A stretch of 64,000 nt of DNA. It comes from Pseudobutyrivibrio ruminis. GTDB taxonomy: Bacteria; Bacillota; Clostridia; Lachnospirales; Lachnospiraceae. Below are positions 42,571 to 52,994 of the stretch, piece by piece. Position 1 is the stretch's first letter. Every line of letters starts with the position of its first letter. Under the pieces are notes generated by a model that saw only the letters and a program-made list of their open reading frames with translations, ran no database searches and was not told the DNA's origin. Made by a program: the position numbers and the translations under genes. The stretch spans positions 62,001-126,000 of the forward strand of contig NZ_SVET01000008.1 in the NCBI RefSeq assembly GCF_015057245.1, read 5' to 3'.

Positions 42571-45021
42571 ATGGGCATAGCAGCAGTTTCATTTAAAGAT
42601 AAAAATGGAATAGAGATAGTAATTTATCCGCAGGGCGAGTGGGATACTATTGATTTTAACGTAGCTACTGAAGAAGAAGGCACAGATATGATTGCCTATG
42701 AAGAAAAAGAAGCTGCGTCTAAAGCTGCGCTCTCAAAGCTTGATATTGCAACTTCAGTGGATGGACAGAAAATATTAAGATTACGCGAAACAGCTACTTA
42801 TACATGCAGATTAAAGGATGACATTCAAACTGGTTCGGATCAGATTTGTAAGAATCTCGGTTTCCCAAATGAGAAGAATAATAAGTTCCTCAAAGTAACC
42901 AGAGATAGAGATGCATTATCCTTTAGATTTATTAACTACCTTGGAAGAACACATTTAAAAAATTCTTCAGATGAAACTGTAGTCGATTTTGAAATAGTAC
43001 CTCAGAAGATGAATTATGAAGACGACTATATTGAGTTAACTAAAAAGTTGGCTGAAGAGTGCGCAGAAATCTTGCTGGAGTATTCAGGTGTTACATCGAA
43101 CAGATTTGAAACATCTGATACCAATAGTGCTAAGACACTTTTGGAACAGTTTATTTTCTTGAGGGAATTCTGTTACTCACATAACCTACAGGCTCTTTTC
43201 GGACATATAAAGCGTAATCCGGATAGAATGCTTATGAAGGATGAAGTACTTAAGCCAATTGGACAGGGTTCTCCAAGTGCAAGTTTTTATTCCAGCCCTT
43301 TCTCTCATAGTAGAGGCTGGCAGATGGTAAATGGAAAGCCTATGCCTCAAGAAGTTGCTGTAACAAGAAAGTATGACAGTCTTGATACGGTTGCAAACCG
43401 TTTTGTGAAGTTTGCTTTGAAAAAATTTAACCTGATATGTAGAGAACTCTGTTCAAGTCTTGATGCCGCAAAAGGAATAAATGCAGGACAGAATATGTAT
43501 ACGGAGTGCTATCGGGAGGCTGTAGAGATTCAAAGAATTACTGATGACATTTTGAGAGATCATTTCTTTGATGATGTAAGAGAACTTACGATTATGCCGC
43601 AGAATAATCAGGTACTTGAAAAGAGAGAAGGATATAGACAAATCTTTTATGCTGCAGCTATGGTTGATCTTGCTCTACAGTTAAACTGGGAGGGTGAGCA
43701 GGAAGCATATAGTGGCGAATCTAAAAATACGGCACTACTATATGAGTACTGGCTGTTTTTTGAACTTAGAAAGATTATCAGTTCAATTGATAACTGCCAA
43801 TGCATACAGGCTGCAGAGAAGCCGTTCATTAATACTGATAATGGTTTGACTATTTCATTGAGTGAAGGTCAGACTTCTTGTCAGGCATTTCTTCTTCCTG
43901 ATTTGGGTACTAGGGTAAACCTGTATTACAACAGGACTTTCTCAAGAGAAGAGTTTTCCAATACAAAGTATGCAGGTTCATATTCTAGACCTTTTAGACC
44001 GGATTATACGCTGGAAGTGTATCCTTCAGATTATCTTAAACCTGAAGATGCTGTCAGAGAAGGTGCGGTAAGTTATATTCATTTTGATGCGAAGTACAGA
44101 ATAACTGATCTTAGATCTTTTATTGGACCAGATGAAAATGAAATGACAGAGGAACAGATAAAAGAAGAGGTTGAAAATGATAAGCAGGATAGCGTAACAA
44201 ATACATACAAACGTGGTGATCTTCTTAAAATGCATACATACAATGATGCAATTAGAAGAACGGTAGGAAGTTACGTTTTATATCCAGGTGATTTTGATTC
44301 AAAAACGAAGAATTACAGGCTCTTTGAAGAAGTACTTCCAGGAGTTGGAGCTTTTGCAATCAAGCCAAGTATTCAAGCGGATAGTGAAAATGCACTGAAG
44401 GATTTTATTTCTGAGATTATTGAAGCTCGTAGTAGAAAGTACAGCAGACTTAACCGCATGTTGTCATATAGTAATCTTGTCCTTGGAGAACCGGCGATAA
44501 GTGAGCTTGATAAAAGAACTTCTGGAAAGGATAAGGACAACAAGAATATTCATAATGATCTGTGCGTGCTTGGTTACTTGAAACCTGATTATTATGAAGT
44601 GTTGAGTAAAGCAGGCCTTTTATTTGAAGGAAAATCTTTCGCTTTTTATTACTATGCAATCAAAGGTGAATCGGTGTATTCACATCATGAAGATATAGGA
44701 AAAGCAAAGTATATTCGCTTTTATCAGAATGATGTAAATGCTACGGGTAGATATGAAATAGAGCCGCTTAAAGGAATCATAAAATCAAGAGAATTGGTTT
44801 CAAAAAAGCAGCTTAATGATTTACTGACAGAAAGTGGTTCTAACGATGGTAAAGGAAGATCTGCAGATTTTTACTATGTTCTTAAGGTGGAGATAGTAAG
44901 CTGCACTGAGCCAAAGATTAGCTGTAATAATAGTGATTTGAATGGCGTGAATGGAAATGATACATTCAGTCCGCATTCGCCTAAGGTTGTAACAGAGAAA
45001 TGGTTAGAAGAGTATTTCTAA
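42571..45021 (+). CDS. McrC-like DUF2357 nuclease
   Basis: The 816-residue protein resembles DUF2357/McrC-type partners of McrB. A PD-(D/E)xK nuclease core is visible, with Pro477-Asp478 in R-P-D-Y-T-L-E-V and Asp506-Ala-Lys508 in H-F-D-A-K-Y-R. The N-terminal third (about 1-330) is the DUF2357-type region. The C-terminal 150 residues are a mixed domain I do not recognise. It should be the DNA-cutting subunit driven by the McrB-like ring encoded just upstream. Confidence 0.8.
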   Translation: MGIAAVSFKDKNGIEIVIYPQGEWDTIDFNVATEEEGTDMIAYEEKEAASKAALSKLDIATSVDGQKILRLRETATYTCRLKDDIQTGSDQICKNLGFPNEKNNKFLKVTRDRDALSFRFINYLGRTHLKNSSDETVVDFEIVPQKMNYEDDYIELTKKLAEECAEILLEYSGVTSNRFETSDTNSAKTLLEQFIFLREFCYSHNLQALFGHIKRNPDRMLMKDEVLKPIGQGSPSASFYSSPFSHSRGWQMVNGKPMPQEVAVTRKYDSLDTVANRFVKFALKKFNLICRELCSSLDAAKGINAGQNMYTECYREAVEIQRITDDILRDHFFDDVRELTIMPQNNQVLEKREGYRQIFYAAAMVDLALQLNWEGEQEAYSGESKNTALLYEYWLFFELRKIISSIDNCQCIQAAEKPFINTDNGLTISLSEGQTSCQAFLLPDLGTRVNLYYNRTFSREEFSNTKYAGSYSRPFRPDYTLEVYPSDYLKPEDAVREGAVSYIHFDAKYRITDLRSFIGPDENEMTEEQIKEEVENDKQDSVTNTYKRGDLLKMHTYNDAIRRTVGSYVLYPGDFDSKTKNYRLFEEVLPGVGAFAIKPSIQADSENALKDFISEIIEARSRKYSRLNRMLSYSNLVLGEPAISELDKRTSGKDKDNKNIHNDLCVLGYLKPDYYEVLSKAGLLFEGKSFAFYYYAIKGESVYSHHEDIGKAKYIRFYQNDVNATGRYEIEPLKGIIKSRELVSKKQLNDLLTESGSNDGKGRSADFYYVLKVEIVSCTEPKISCNNSDLNGVNGNDTFSPHSPKVVTEKWLEEYF

Positions 45022-45066
45022 GGGTTTACATAAAGATGATTTGAAACGAAAACGAGGGGATAAGTA

Positions 45067-48000
45067 TTGGGTACATTAAATGAAAAGGATATGCAGATAA
45101 GAGAAATAAAAGAAGGATATAAGTTTCTAGATAGATTGTATGCTGCTTATCCTATTATTGGTAATGCCTTAATTAAGGAATCAACACAAGAAAAAATAAA
45201 TGTTCAGGCAAAACAAGCACTAGATAAACTGGTGGAAAATCCGTCTTATTTTTCATCTGTGCCTATAAATTGGCATATGTTTATTACGTTGGCAACAATT
45301 AATTATGCTAAAAAATGGAATGCAAATGAAGAGGGACGATTTACTAAGTACATTACACTTCAGTTTGGATATAGAGATGATTCAGGCAAAATTTGGGGAA
45401 TAATATCTAGATCTCTTGAGAAAACGTTTAATAATAAAAATAGGTTTTTCCTAAAAGACAAGAACGGAAGAGAATTCTATGAGACGGTGCTGGTGCATTC
45501 GTTTGCACCGCTTAATGCATGGGATTCTGTATTTGACTTGTTATATGACTTTTTGAAATATAACCTGCGATGGAATTACATTAAGGACGATCCTATCATC
45601 AATAAGATGATTTATGCGTTAAATGCAAAAATGAATGGAAACTCATCTGATGATGAGGATTTATTAATTAGTTCTAAGGAGTACCATATAAGACTTGGAG
45701 CAAAACGTCTATTACAAAATCGTCCAGAGTATTCAACAGTTCTTTTTGAACAAATTATTAGTAGAATAAATGATTTGGTACAGAATTCGGCCAAAGAACC
45801 TTCTACTTATGTTGAGCAACTTGTAGATCAGTGGTTTACAAATAGAATTAGCAGAATGCTGGAGGGTGAAAAAGAGCAGTTCACTAGAAAAGTGTCACGT
45901 TCAGGTGATACAGCTTTGTCATACTCAAGAATCAGAGCATCGTTATTGATTGATTCATCAGGTGTAGTTGTGAATATCCCTACCATACGACTGGAAAACA
46001 CAGGGCATAAATATGCCGAAGTAAGGCTTTACGATGAAACTCGGCTGATATCAAAGGAAACACTTGAAATATATGGTAATGAGCTTGGAGAGACAGTAAG
46101 TGGTTGTAACATTCCAATTGCTATCTCAGGATTAAATTCCTGCAATTTAAAGATTGAAATAGTTTGTGATGGGGATGTTATCTACGATTCAGGAAAGAGC
46201 CTTTATAAGAGATTTTGGATATTTAAAAATGGTAAGGAAACCAGCATAAGTGGATTGAAGCCGGGAAGATATGAAATTTATGCTCCAGGTGTGGATGGCA
46301 TATCTTTCGAAGAAGTAGATGTTCTTGAAAAAAGCAATAATTACCTCGATATTTGTCTGAATGATGATTATGCAATCTATTATAACGACAGACTTGTTGC
46401 CATGGACACGTCTAATATTAGAGAAGTGACAATTTCAGAACCGGAGTTTGTGGAAGGATGTCATTATATAACAGAAGATGACGAGTGCAAGATAACCCTT
46501 ATTCAGGACAGCTTTTCCATTTATTTAGATAGAGACCGTCAGGGAAATAGTATTCGTATGTACTGTGGAAGTGAGGAAATAAAGCTTACTGATTATTGGA
46601 AGGATAGAGACGTATGTGAAATACCATTGAGCAGTTTTTCTACAGTAAATGATGTGGTATCGGTAAGTATTGTTAGTTTAGAAAGAAATGCGGTTATTTA
46701 TGAAAAACATTTTCTCGTTCTAAAAGATTTAAGGGTGTCATTTAATAAAGATTGCTATGTTATGCGGGATGATTATGATGAAGCATTTGTTGATATTAAA
46801 ATCAATGATGAAATGCAGAAGCATAATATTCAAATGGGCGAGAATGTCATTTCAATTGAATATGAGGCCGGAAACATTAGCGTTGATGTTCCTGCTATGA
46901 CGTATCATTGGAACAATATTGATAACATCTATCCCGGAGAGAATATATGGATTGATGATATTAAGCAGGGGGCTGAATTAGAGATAAACTGTTCATCAGA
47001 ATTAGATTTTGAAGTTGAAATCGGAGATGAGAGATTTTCAGATTCTAAAATAGATCTTTTTGCTATTGGAGAGCGGGAAAAAAGCAAGGCTTCTTATAAT
47101 TATCCGGTTACCGTTTCAGTGCAGAATCATAGGTATACATTGGGACAAATTATCTTTTCTGAAATGTTCATTAGGATGCCAGTGTTTACATCTGATGAGA
47201 GTTTTATCTACTGGGATGGTGGCATTAGCTTTATAGGTAATAGGGATAAAAGAATTAGACTGGATTTGTATAACGAAGAGAATCATGCTTATTCTTTGGA
47301 ATTGGAATTTGATGATAACAAGATTGAATTACCGCCAGACTTTGTAGATGGTGAATATACATATTCTATAGTTCTAGAATCTGGAGATGAGGAACTGATT
47401 CTCGCACAGGAAACACAGTTCTTTGGAAACCCCAATAAATACAGATTCGAGAATAAGATAATTGAAATTTTTGAAGTTACGGAGGATGTTGAAGAAGGGA
47501 CAAAGCCACAAGAAATTAAGCCTGTTTACATTGAGAACATTAAGTTTTTAGAAAGAAATTATGTAGCATCAGAAGAGGGTACTTTTGATATTTATGAAGG
47601 ACAGATGTTTTTTGTAAGGCCGGATGGAAGTAAAAAGTACTATTCACGTAGATACTATACCAACAAGCAAACGAATTTTTCGTTCTATAAAATTAACCCT
47701 GTAAAAATAATCTATATTAACGAAAAGTTGTTACGAATTGTCAATGAGGATGATGAAGGACTTTATTGCTATGACAATTTTGGAACATCGCCGAGATTGG
47801 AAATTACAGACAGAGAACCAAGGATTGGAGCAAAGAATTATAAGGATATACTTTTCTATTTGTATGGATCAAATGTAAAAAGGCTAAGAGCGCAGGCTAC
47901 AACACCTGTTGTTTCAGCATACTCAAATGTGAGGAATGATTTTGAAAAGTATGTTGAGATAGATCAGTGTGAAGTTATTGAAGCGGAAGTATCAAGGAGA

Positions 48001-49803
48001 ATGATAATCAATGCGGGTCCTGGAACGGGTAAAACGTGGACTTTGATTGAAAAAATTATAAATCTTGTAGATGTTCAGGAGGTGGATCCTGAAACTATTT
48101 TGGTGCTTTGTTTTTCTAAAGCTGCGGTTGAAGTCGTAAAGAATAGATTAAAAAAAGCAGCTGATGATGAACGAGTATCAGAAGTAATTAATCTTGTAGA
48201 TGTCAGAACATTTGACTCATTTGCTTCACAAGTATTGTATTGGGTAAAGGATGAAAGTGAATATGATAACCTGCAATATTATGATATCGGCAAATTGAAT
48301 TATGATGAAAGAATTAATTTGTTTACGAGTACCATAACGGAGTTGCCGGAGTTACTTGAACAGTGTAGTCATCTTTTTGTTGATGAGGTTCAGGATTTGG
48401 TCAAGGAGCGTGCACGTATGGTACTTGCTATGATACGAAAGATACCGGATTCTTCAGGAGTAACATTGCTTGGTGATGCATGTCAGTCAATATATGATTA
48501 TCAGGCAGGAAGTGACCGCATGACTTCAAAACAGTTTTACGGCGTTATGGCAAATGATATGCCGAAATTTGCGCATTATACATTTACAAGAAACTATAGA
48601 CAGGATGATGAACTTGCATCTTTAGGCGATGGTTATAGAACTCATATTTTAAGTGGACGAGTTAAAGAGTGTGATTCTTATTGGCATAAAGAAGTCGAAA
48701 AACAAATACCTCAGTTCAAGGAATATGATGCTGATAAGATAACACAAAGTAGTTTAAGAGAATTACTGGATGCAGGAACTGTGGGGATACTAACCAGAAC
48801 CAATGGCCAAGCATTAAAAATATCTGCAGCATTAAGGGAAAAAGGAATTGATCACGTTTTAAAGAAACGATTAAGAGATAATACTTTAAATAAGTGGATT
48901 GCATTAGTCTTTAATGATTATGAACTAACTTCAATAGATGAAGATGACTTTACAGATTTATACAATGATATAGCAGATTCTGAAGATGCAGAATCGTATG
49001 AGGTATGGAATGCCATAAGGGAAGCATCTCGAACATCAGCTGAAAGAATTGGTGTTAGGGATATTTTGAAAGGTATTATGACTAATTCTAGATCATTGGC
49101 ATTGTATTCACATGAAAGACTATCAAAGCTTACTGTTACAAATATACATAGAGGAAAAGGACGCGAATTTGATGCTGTATTGGTAGAAAATGATATTTTT
49201 ACAGATGAAGAAAAAGAGTTGGAAGAGCATAAAGTATGTTATGTAGCATTAACCAGACCTAAGCAAGAAATCTATAGAATAAATGCTAAGGCTGATTTTA
49301 TCCGAATTGACAAAGAAGGAGATAGGCGCTGTTTTAAATCTGATTATGTTGGATATAATAAGCAACGATTGACGTACTTTGAAGTTACAGGGGAGCCAGA
49401 TATAGATTTGCGATCCTTTGTACGAGAAGGTGGAACACAACTTTATATCAGAGAAAACTACAATAACCTCGTAGGAAAGAAGATTGTTTTGCTTAAAGAC
49501 AAACATAAGTCAGAGTTTGTGCGGTATAAGATTGTTCTTGCTGAAGGCAATTACATTCTTGGATATACAAGCAAGGAATTCTATGAGTCATTAAGTAGAG
49601 CATTGCACGTAGTGTATAAGCTGCCTTCAAGAGCAGAATTGTACTTTAATGTCTATCCGGAGCGTTTTACAGACATATACGTTGATGATGTAATTTCTGT
49701 AATTGATCAGCTTGATGGTTCAGAAATGGGTGTAAAAGCCTTTGGAGAAATGGTCACTTGGAATGCAGTTACCATTGTTGGTTATAGCAAAGCGGAATAC
49801 TAA
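45067..49803 (+). CDS. Giant protein with C-terminal UvrD/PcrA-type helicase
   Basis: The 1578-residue product has about 970 N-terminal residues with no family I know: a helical start (1-280) and then long beta-rich Ig-like stretches. A complete SF1A helicase follows. Walker A is G-P-G-T-G-K-T (984-990), Walker B D-E-V-Q-D (1106-1110), motif III G-D-A-C-Q-S-I-Y-D-Y, motif V near H-R-G-K-G-R-E-F-D and motif VI A-L-T-R-P (Arg1397). The last 180 residues are another small domain. The start is TTG with GAGGGG 6 nt upstream. It is placed between the McrBC pair and drmA (12 nt), so it probably works with both. Unwinding of invading DNA is inferred. Confidence 0.82.
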   Translation: MGTLNEKDMQIREIKEGYKFLDRLYAAYPIIGNALIKESTQEKINVQAKQALDKLVENPSYFSSVPINWHMFITLATINYAKKWNANEEGRFTKYITLQFGYRDDSGKIWGIISRSLEKTFNNKNRFFLKDKNGREFYETVLVHSFAPLNAWDSVFDLLYDFLKYNLRWNYIKDDPIINKMIYALNAKMNGNSSDDEDLLISSKEYHIRLGAKRLLQNRPEYSTVLFEQIISRINDLVQNSAKEPSTYVEQLVDQWFTNRISRMLEGEKEQFTRKVSRSGDTALSYSRIRASLLIDSSGVVVNIPTIRLENTGHKYAEVRLYDETRLISKETLEIYGNELGETVSGCNIPIAISGLNSCNLKIEIVCDGDVIYDSGKSLYKRFWIFKNGKETSISGLKPGRYEIYAPGVDGISFEEVDVLEKSNNYLDICLNDDYAIYYNDRLVAMDTSNIREVTISEPEFVEGCHYITEDDECKITLIQDSFSIYLDRDRQGNSIRMYCGSEEIKLTDYWKDRDVCEIPLSSFSTVNDVVSVSIVSLERNAVIYEKHFLVLKDLRVSFNKDCYVMRDDYDEAFVDIKINDEMQKHNIQMGENVISIEYEAGNISVDVPAMTYHWNNIDNIYPGENIWIDDIKQGAELEINCSSELDFEVEIGDERFSDSKIDLFAIGEREKSKASYNYPVTVSVQNHRYTLGQIIFSEMFIRMPVFTSDESFIYWDGGISFIGNRDKRIRLDLYNEENHAYSLELEFDDNKIELPPDFVDGEYTYSIVLESGDEELILAQETQFFGNPNKYRFENKIIEIFEVTEDVEEGTKPQEIKPVYIENIKFLERNYVASEEGTFDIYEGQMFFVRPDGSKKYYSRRYYTNKQTNFSFYKINPVKIIYINEKLLRIVNEDDEGLYCYDNFGTSPRLEITDREPRIGAKNYKDILFYLYGSNVKRLRAQATTPVVSAYSNVRNDFEKYVEIDQCEVIEAEVSRRMIINAGPGTGKTWTLIEKIINLVDVQEVDPETILVLCFSKAAVEVVKNRLKKAADDERVSEVINLVDVRTFDSFASQVLYWVKDESEYDNLQYYDIGKLNYDERINLFTSTITELPELLEQCSHLFVDEVQDLVKERARMVLAMIRKIPDSSGVTLLGDACQSIYDYQAGSDRMTSKQFYGVMANDMPKFAHYTFTRNYRQDDELASLGDGYRTHILSGRVKECDSYWHKEVEKQIPQFKEYDADKITQSSLRELLDAGTVGILTRTNGQALKISAALREKGIDHVLKKRLRDNTLNKWIALVFNDYELTSIDEDDFTDLYNDIADSEDAESYEVWNAIREASRTSAERIGVRDILKGIMTNSRSLALYSHERLSKLTVTNIHRGKGREFDAVLVENDIFTDEEKELEEHKVCYVALTRPKQEIYRINAKADFIRIDKEGDRRCFKSDYVGYNKQRLTYFEVTGEPDIDLRSFVREGGTQLYIRENYNNLVGKKIVLLKDKHKSEFVRYKIVLAEGNYILGYTSKEFYESLSRALHVVYKLPSRAELYFNVYPERFTDIYVDDVISVIDQLDGSEMGVKAFGEMVTWNAVTIVGYSKAEY

Positions 49804-49815
49804 TAGGAGAATGAG

Positions 49816-52800
49816 ATGGCGGATTATAAAGAGTTCTATGAGGCTCGAAAGGAAATCATAGACATAGTAAAAAAAGACCTTATTGGGCCTGTATATGAAG
49901 ATGAAATACTGGTTGAGCGTCCTACGCAATACTATGTTATGGGAAAACTATATCCAAGAGCAAAGGATGAGCAGGATAATGAAAGCGATACAGATGAGGA
50001 TGTAACAACAAACTCTGGCATGGATCAGAATACTGATTCATATGATAGTGCATTGGCATCTACAAATGTTATTGATCCAAGTACCATGGGTGTTACTTTT
50101 ACAGTTAAGCCAGGCGTTAAGCAAATAAAAGTGTCTGTAAGCTATGCACAGTATCATTCAAATACAAAGGAAGAGATAGATAAGCAAGGGCTTGATGTTA
50201 GTAAATATGAAAATGACGTGACGGATAAGACATTATTTTGGGTAAGAGAGCCGGGAAAACAAGAATATGTATTTGATATCGGAAAAGATAAAGAATACAG
50301 AATTGTTGATGAGATATATCTTAGGTCGTTCACTCACAAAACATTTGAGAGTGGGGAAACAGTTATTACCATAGTTCTCACAAACAAGTATGTAATTGAT
50401 CAGTTTGATTTTGATGAAAAGAATAATCACTCTTTATTTCAACCAGAAATTACTATCGTCTCCGATGAAATGGAAGGAAGAGTGTTTACTTCTGTCCGCA
50501 GACAAATAGAGCTTACTGATGATGAAGAACTATCAGAGCTTGATATGTTATATGCAGCTAATGGTTGCTTTGGCCAAGGGCATGGTTGTGCTGTTGAATG
50601 GGATGTAGAGAAGGTAGAACCAGACTATATTAAGAGCTCGTTTATGCCTGCATTTAATCTTCTTCAAATGAAGGCACGTCAAATAGAGGATAACCCTGTG
50701 TTCAACATGAAATACTTACACACAGGAGATGCCGAAGAAATAATTGCTAATTTAGAGAGTTTTGTAGATGAATATAGAGACTGGATTAATAAGCTTAAAG
50801 AATCCATTCCCAAAGAGTATGCGGAAAGTGCAAATAATAATATAAATAAGTGTCTGACTGTTTGTGCGAGAATTGAGCAAACAGTTAAGACTCTCGGAAA
50901 AAGTGCGGCGAAAAATGGAAATGCATGGAAGGCTTTTAGATATGCAAACGAAGCTATGTACATGCAAAGACGACAATCAATTATAAAAGGTGGAAGGGAA
51001 CCAAAAGATGAGAATATTAATTGGTATCCATTTCAGCTTGCATTTATGATGCTTGAAATAATGTCATTTGTAGATCCGACTGGGGATGACAGAAAGACGG
51101 TTGATTTGTTGTGGTTTCCTACTGGTGGTGGTAAAACCGAGGCATACTTAGGAATTGCTGCATTTTGTATTTTTTACAGAAGACTAAGCCATGAAGAAGG
51201 TGTAGACGGTGTAACTGTTTTGATGAGATATACCTTACGATTGCTAACGATTCAGCAGTTTGAAAGGGCAAGTATCTTGATTTGTGCTTGCGAATTATTA
51301 CGAAAGAAATATGCTTTACCGGGCAGAGAAATATCAATTGGATTATGGGTTGGAAATAAACTTACCCCAGGTACGATTGAAGTGGCAGATACTACTTTGG
51401 CAAAGTTACATAACAATGGAAATGTAGATCAAGATGAGGCGGATCCATGTCAGATAAAGATTTGTCCTTGGTGCGGTAAAAGAATATATCCTAAGAATTA
51501 TTCTATTAATGCTGCAAAAACACGTATGAACATAAAGTGTACAAATGGCGAATGCGTTTTTTCAAAAGAGGAAAGCCTGCCTATTCATTTAATCGATGAG
51601 GAAATTTATGGACTCCGACCAACATTTATAGTTGCTACGGTGGATAAGTTTGCTCAGATTACGTTACAAGATAAACCGGCGGCGTTGTTTTCAGTCGATA
51701 AACAATGCCTTCCTCCTGAATTGATTATTCAAGATGAGCTTCATCTTATTTCTGGACCATTGGGAACAATGACTGGAATCTATGAGGCTGCAATAACAAA
51801 AATATGTGAACGTGATGGGATACCAGTAAAGGTTGTAGCTTCAACAGCAACCATTCGTAATGCGGATAAGCAGATTAGAGCTTTATATGGAAGGAAATTT
51901 GCTCAGTTTCCGCCGCAGGGAATATGCGCAGATGATTCTTTTTTTGCTGTGAAATCAACTCCAGAGGAGAGACCGGCAAGACTATATATGGGAGTTATGG
52001 GAGTTGGCGCGACTTTTACCACAACTCTTATAAGAGTGTATGCGGCATGGCTGTTTGCCTCCAGATATCTGATTGATAAAGGATATAGCGATAAAGCAAT
52101 CGATAACTTCTGGACGTTAACTGGATATTTCAACAGTATTCGAGAATTGGGTGGTGCACAGACACAGGTTGTAGATGATATTCAAAGTAGATATCAATAC
52201 TTAAAGGATAAGAAATTTGCGGATTTTAATCCTAAATTTACCGGAAATAATAAATATGAGTATTCTGAAGAATTAACGAGTCGAATGACGAATGACCAGA
52301 TTTCAGATATCATTCAGACTCGACTTAAGGTCCCATATACAAGTGAGCAGGGTGAAGATGTACCATTTGATTTTATACTTGCATCAAATATGATTTCAGT
52401 CGGCGTCGACGTGGGTAGATTGGGAACGATGGTTGTTGCTGGACAACCCAAAACAAATGCTGAGTATATACAGGCTACAAGCCGTGTTGGACGTGATAAT
52501 CCAGGTCTTGTGTTTATGATTTATAATGCATCTCGTTCTAGGGATAGGTCGCACTATGAACAGTTTTTAAGATATCACGCTGCACTATACCGTTATGTAG
52601 AAGCTACAAGTTTGACACCTTTTTCAGATAGAGCCAGAGATAGGGGGCTTCATGCATTATTTGTAACGTTATGTAGATACATGTGCCCTGAGTTGCTCGA
52701 AAATGAAAATGCTTCAAGATTTGATCCGTCTCTTCCAGAAGTTAAAGAAGTTGAGGATATTATATTTAAATATGTTCAGATTGTTGATAAACGTGAGTTA

Positions 52801-52992
52801 GATAATGTCATCAAGGAAGTGAAGTTCATTGAAATGAAATGGGCAGAAGAGGCTCAAGGTGAACTGTGGTATCACAGAAAAAAGAAGAGATCTTTGTTAA
52901 AAGAAGATATCGAAGAAGATGATAGATTTAGATGTATGAATAGTATGAGAAGCGTTGAAAAACAGTCTGGATTATATTTGCTAGGAGATTAA
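49816..52992 (+). CDS. drmA: DISARM helicase DrmA
   Basis: The 1058-residue SF2 helicase matches DrmA. It has Walker A P-T-G-G-G-K-T (435-441), then R-Y-T-L-R-L-L-T-I-Q-Q. A zinc-knuckle-like C-P-W-C-G (550-554) pairs with a later C-T-N-G-E-C. Motif II is D-E-L-H (640-643), followed by A-S-T-A-T-I-R and motif VI Q-A-T-S-R-V-G-R (886-893). The N-terminal 400 residues are DrmA-specific. DrmA with DrmB forms the DNA-sensing core of DISARM, which blocks unmethylated phage DNA. DrmB starts 2 nt after its stop. Confidence 0.92.
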   Translation: MADYKEFYEARKEIIDIVKKDLIGPVYEDEILVERPTQYYVMGKLYPRAKDEQDNESDTDEDVTTNSGMDQNTDSYDSALASTNVIDPSTMGVTFTVKPGVKQIKVSVSYAQYHSNTKEEIDKQGLDVSKYENDVTDKTLFWVREPGKQEYVFDIGKDKEYRIVDEIYLRSFTHKTFESGETVITIVLTNKYVIDQFDFDEKNNHSLFQPEITIVSDEMEGRVFTSVRRQIELTDDEELSELDMLYAANGCFGQGHGCAVEWDVEKVEPDYIKSSFMPAFNLLQMKARQIEDNPVFNMKYLHTGDAEEIIANLESFVDEYRDWINKLKESIPKEYAESANNNINKCLTVCARIEQTVKTLGKSAAKNGNAWKAFRYANEAMYMQRRQSIIKGGREPKDENINWYPFQLAFMMLEIMSFVDPTGDDRKTVDLLWFPTGGGKTEAYLGIAAFCIFYRRLSHEEGVDGVTVLMRYTLRLLTIQQFERASILICACELLRKKYALPGREISIGLWVGNKLTPGTIEVADTTLAKLHNNGNVDQDEADPCQIKICPWCGKRIYPKNYSINAAKTRMNIKCTNGECVFSKEESLPIHLIDEEIYGLRPTFIVATVDKFAQITLQDKPAALFSVDKQCLPPELIIQDELHLISGPLGTMTGIYEAAITKICERDGIPVKVVASTATIRNADKQIRALYGRKFAQFPPQGICADDSFFAVKSTPEERPARLYMGVMGVGATFTTTLIRVYAAWLFASRYLIDKGYSDKAIDNFWTLTGYFNSIRELGGAQTQVVDDIQSRYQYLKDKKFADFNPKFTGNNKYEYSEELTSRMTNDQISDIIQTRLKVPYTSEQGEDVPFDFILASNMISVGVDVGRLGTMVVAGQPKTNAEYIQATSRVGRDNPGLVFMIYNASRSRDRSHYEQFLRYHAALYRYVEATSLTPFSDRARDRGLHALFVTLCRYMCPELLENENASRFDPSLPEVKEVEDIIFKYVQIVDKRELDNVIKEVKFIEMKWAEEAQGELWYHRKKKRSLLKEDIEEDDRFRCMNSMRSVEKQSGLYLLGD

Positions 52993-52994
52993 TT

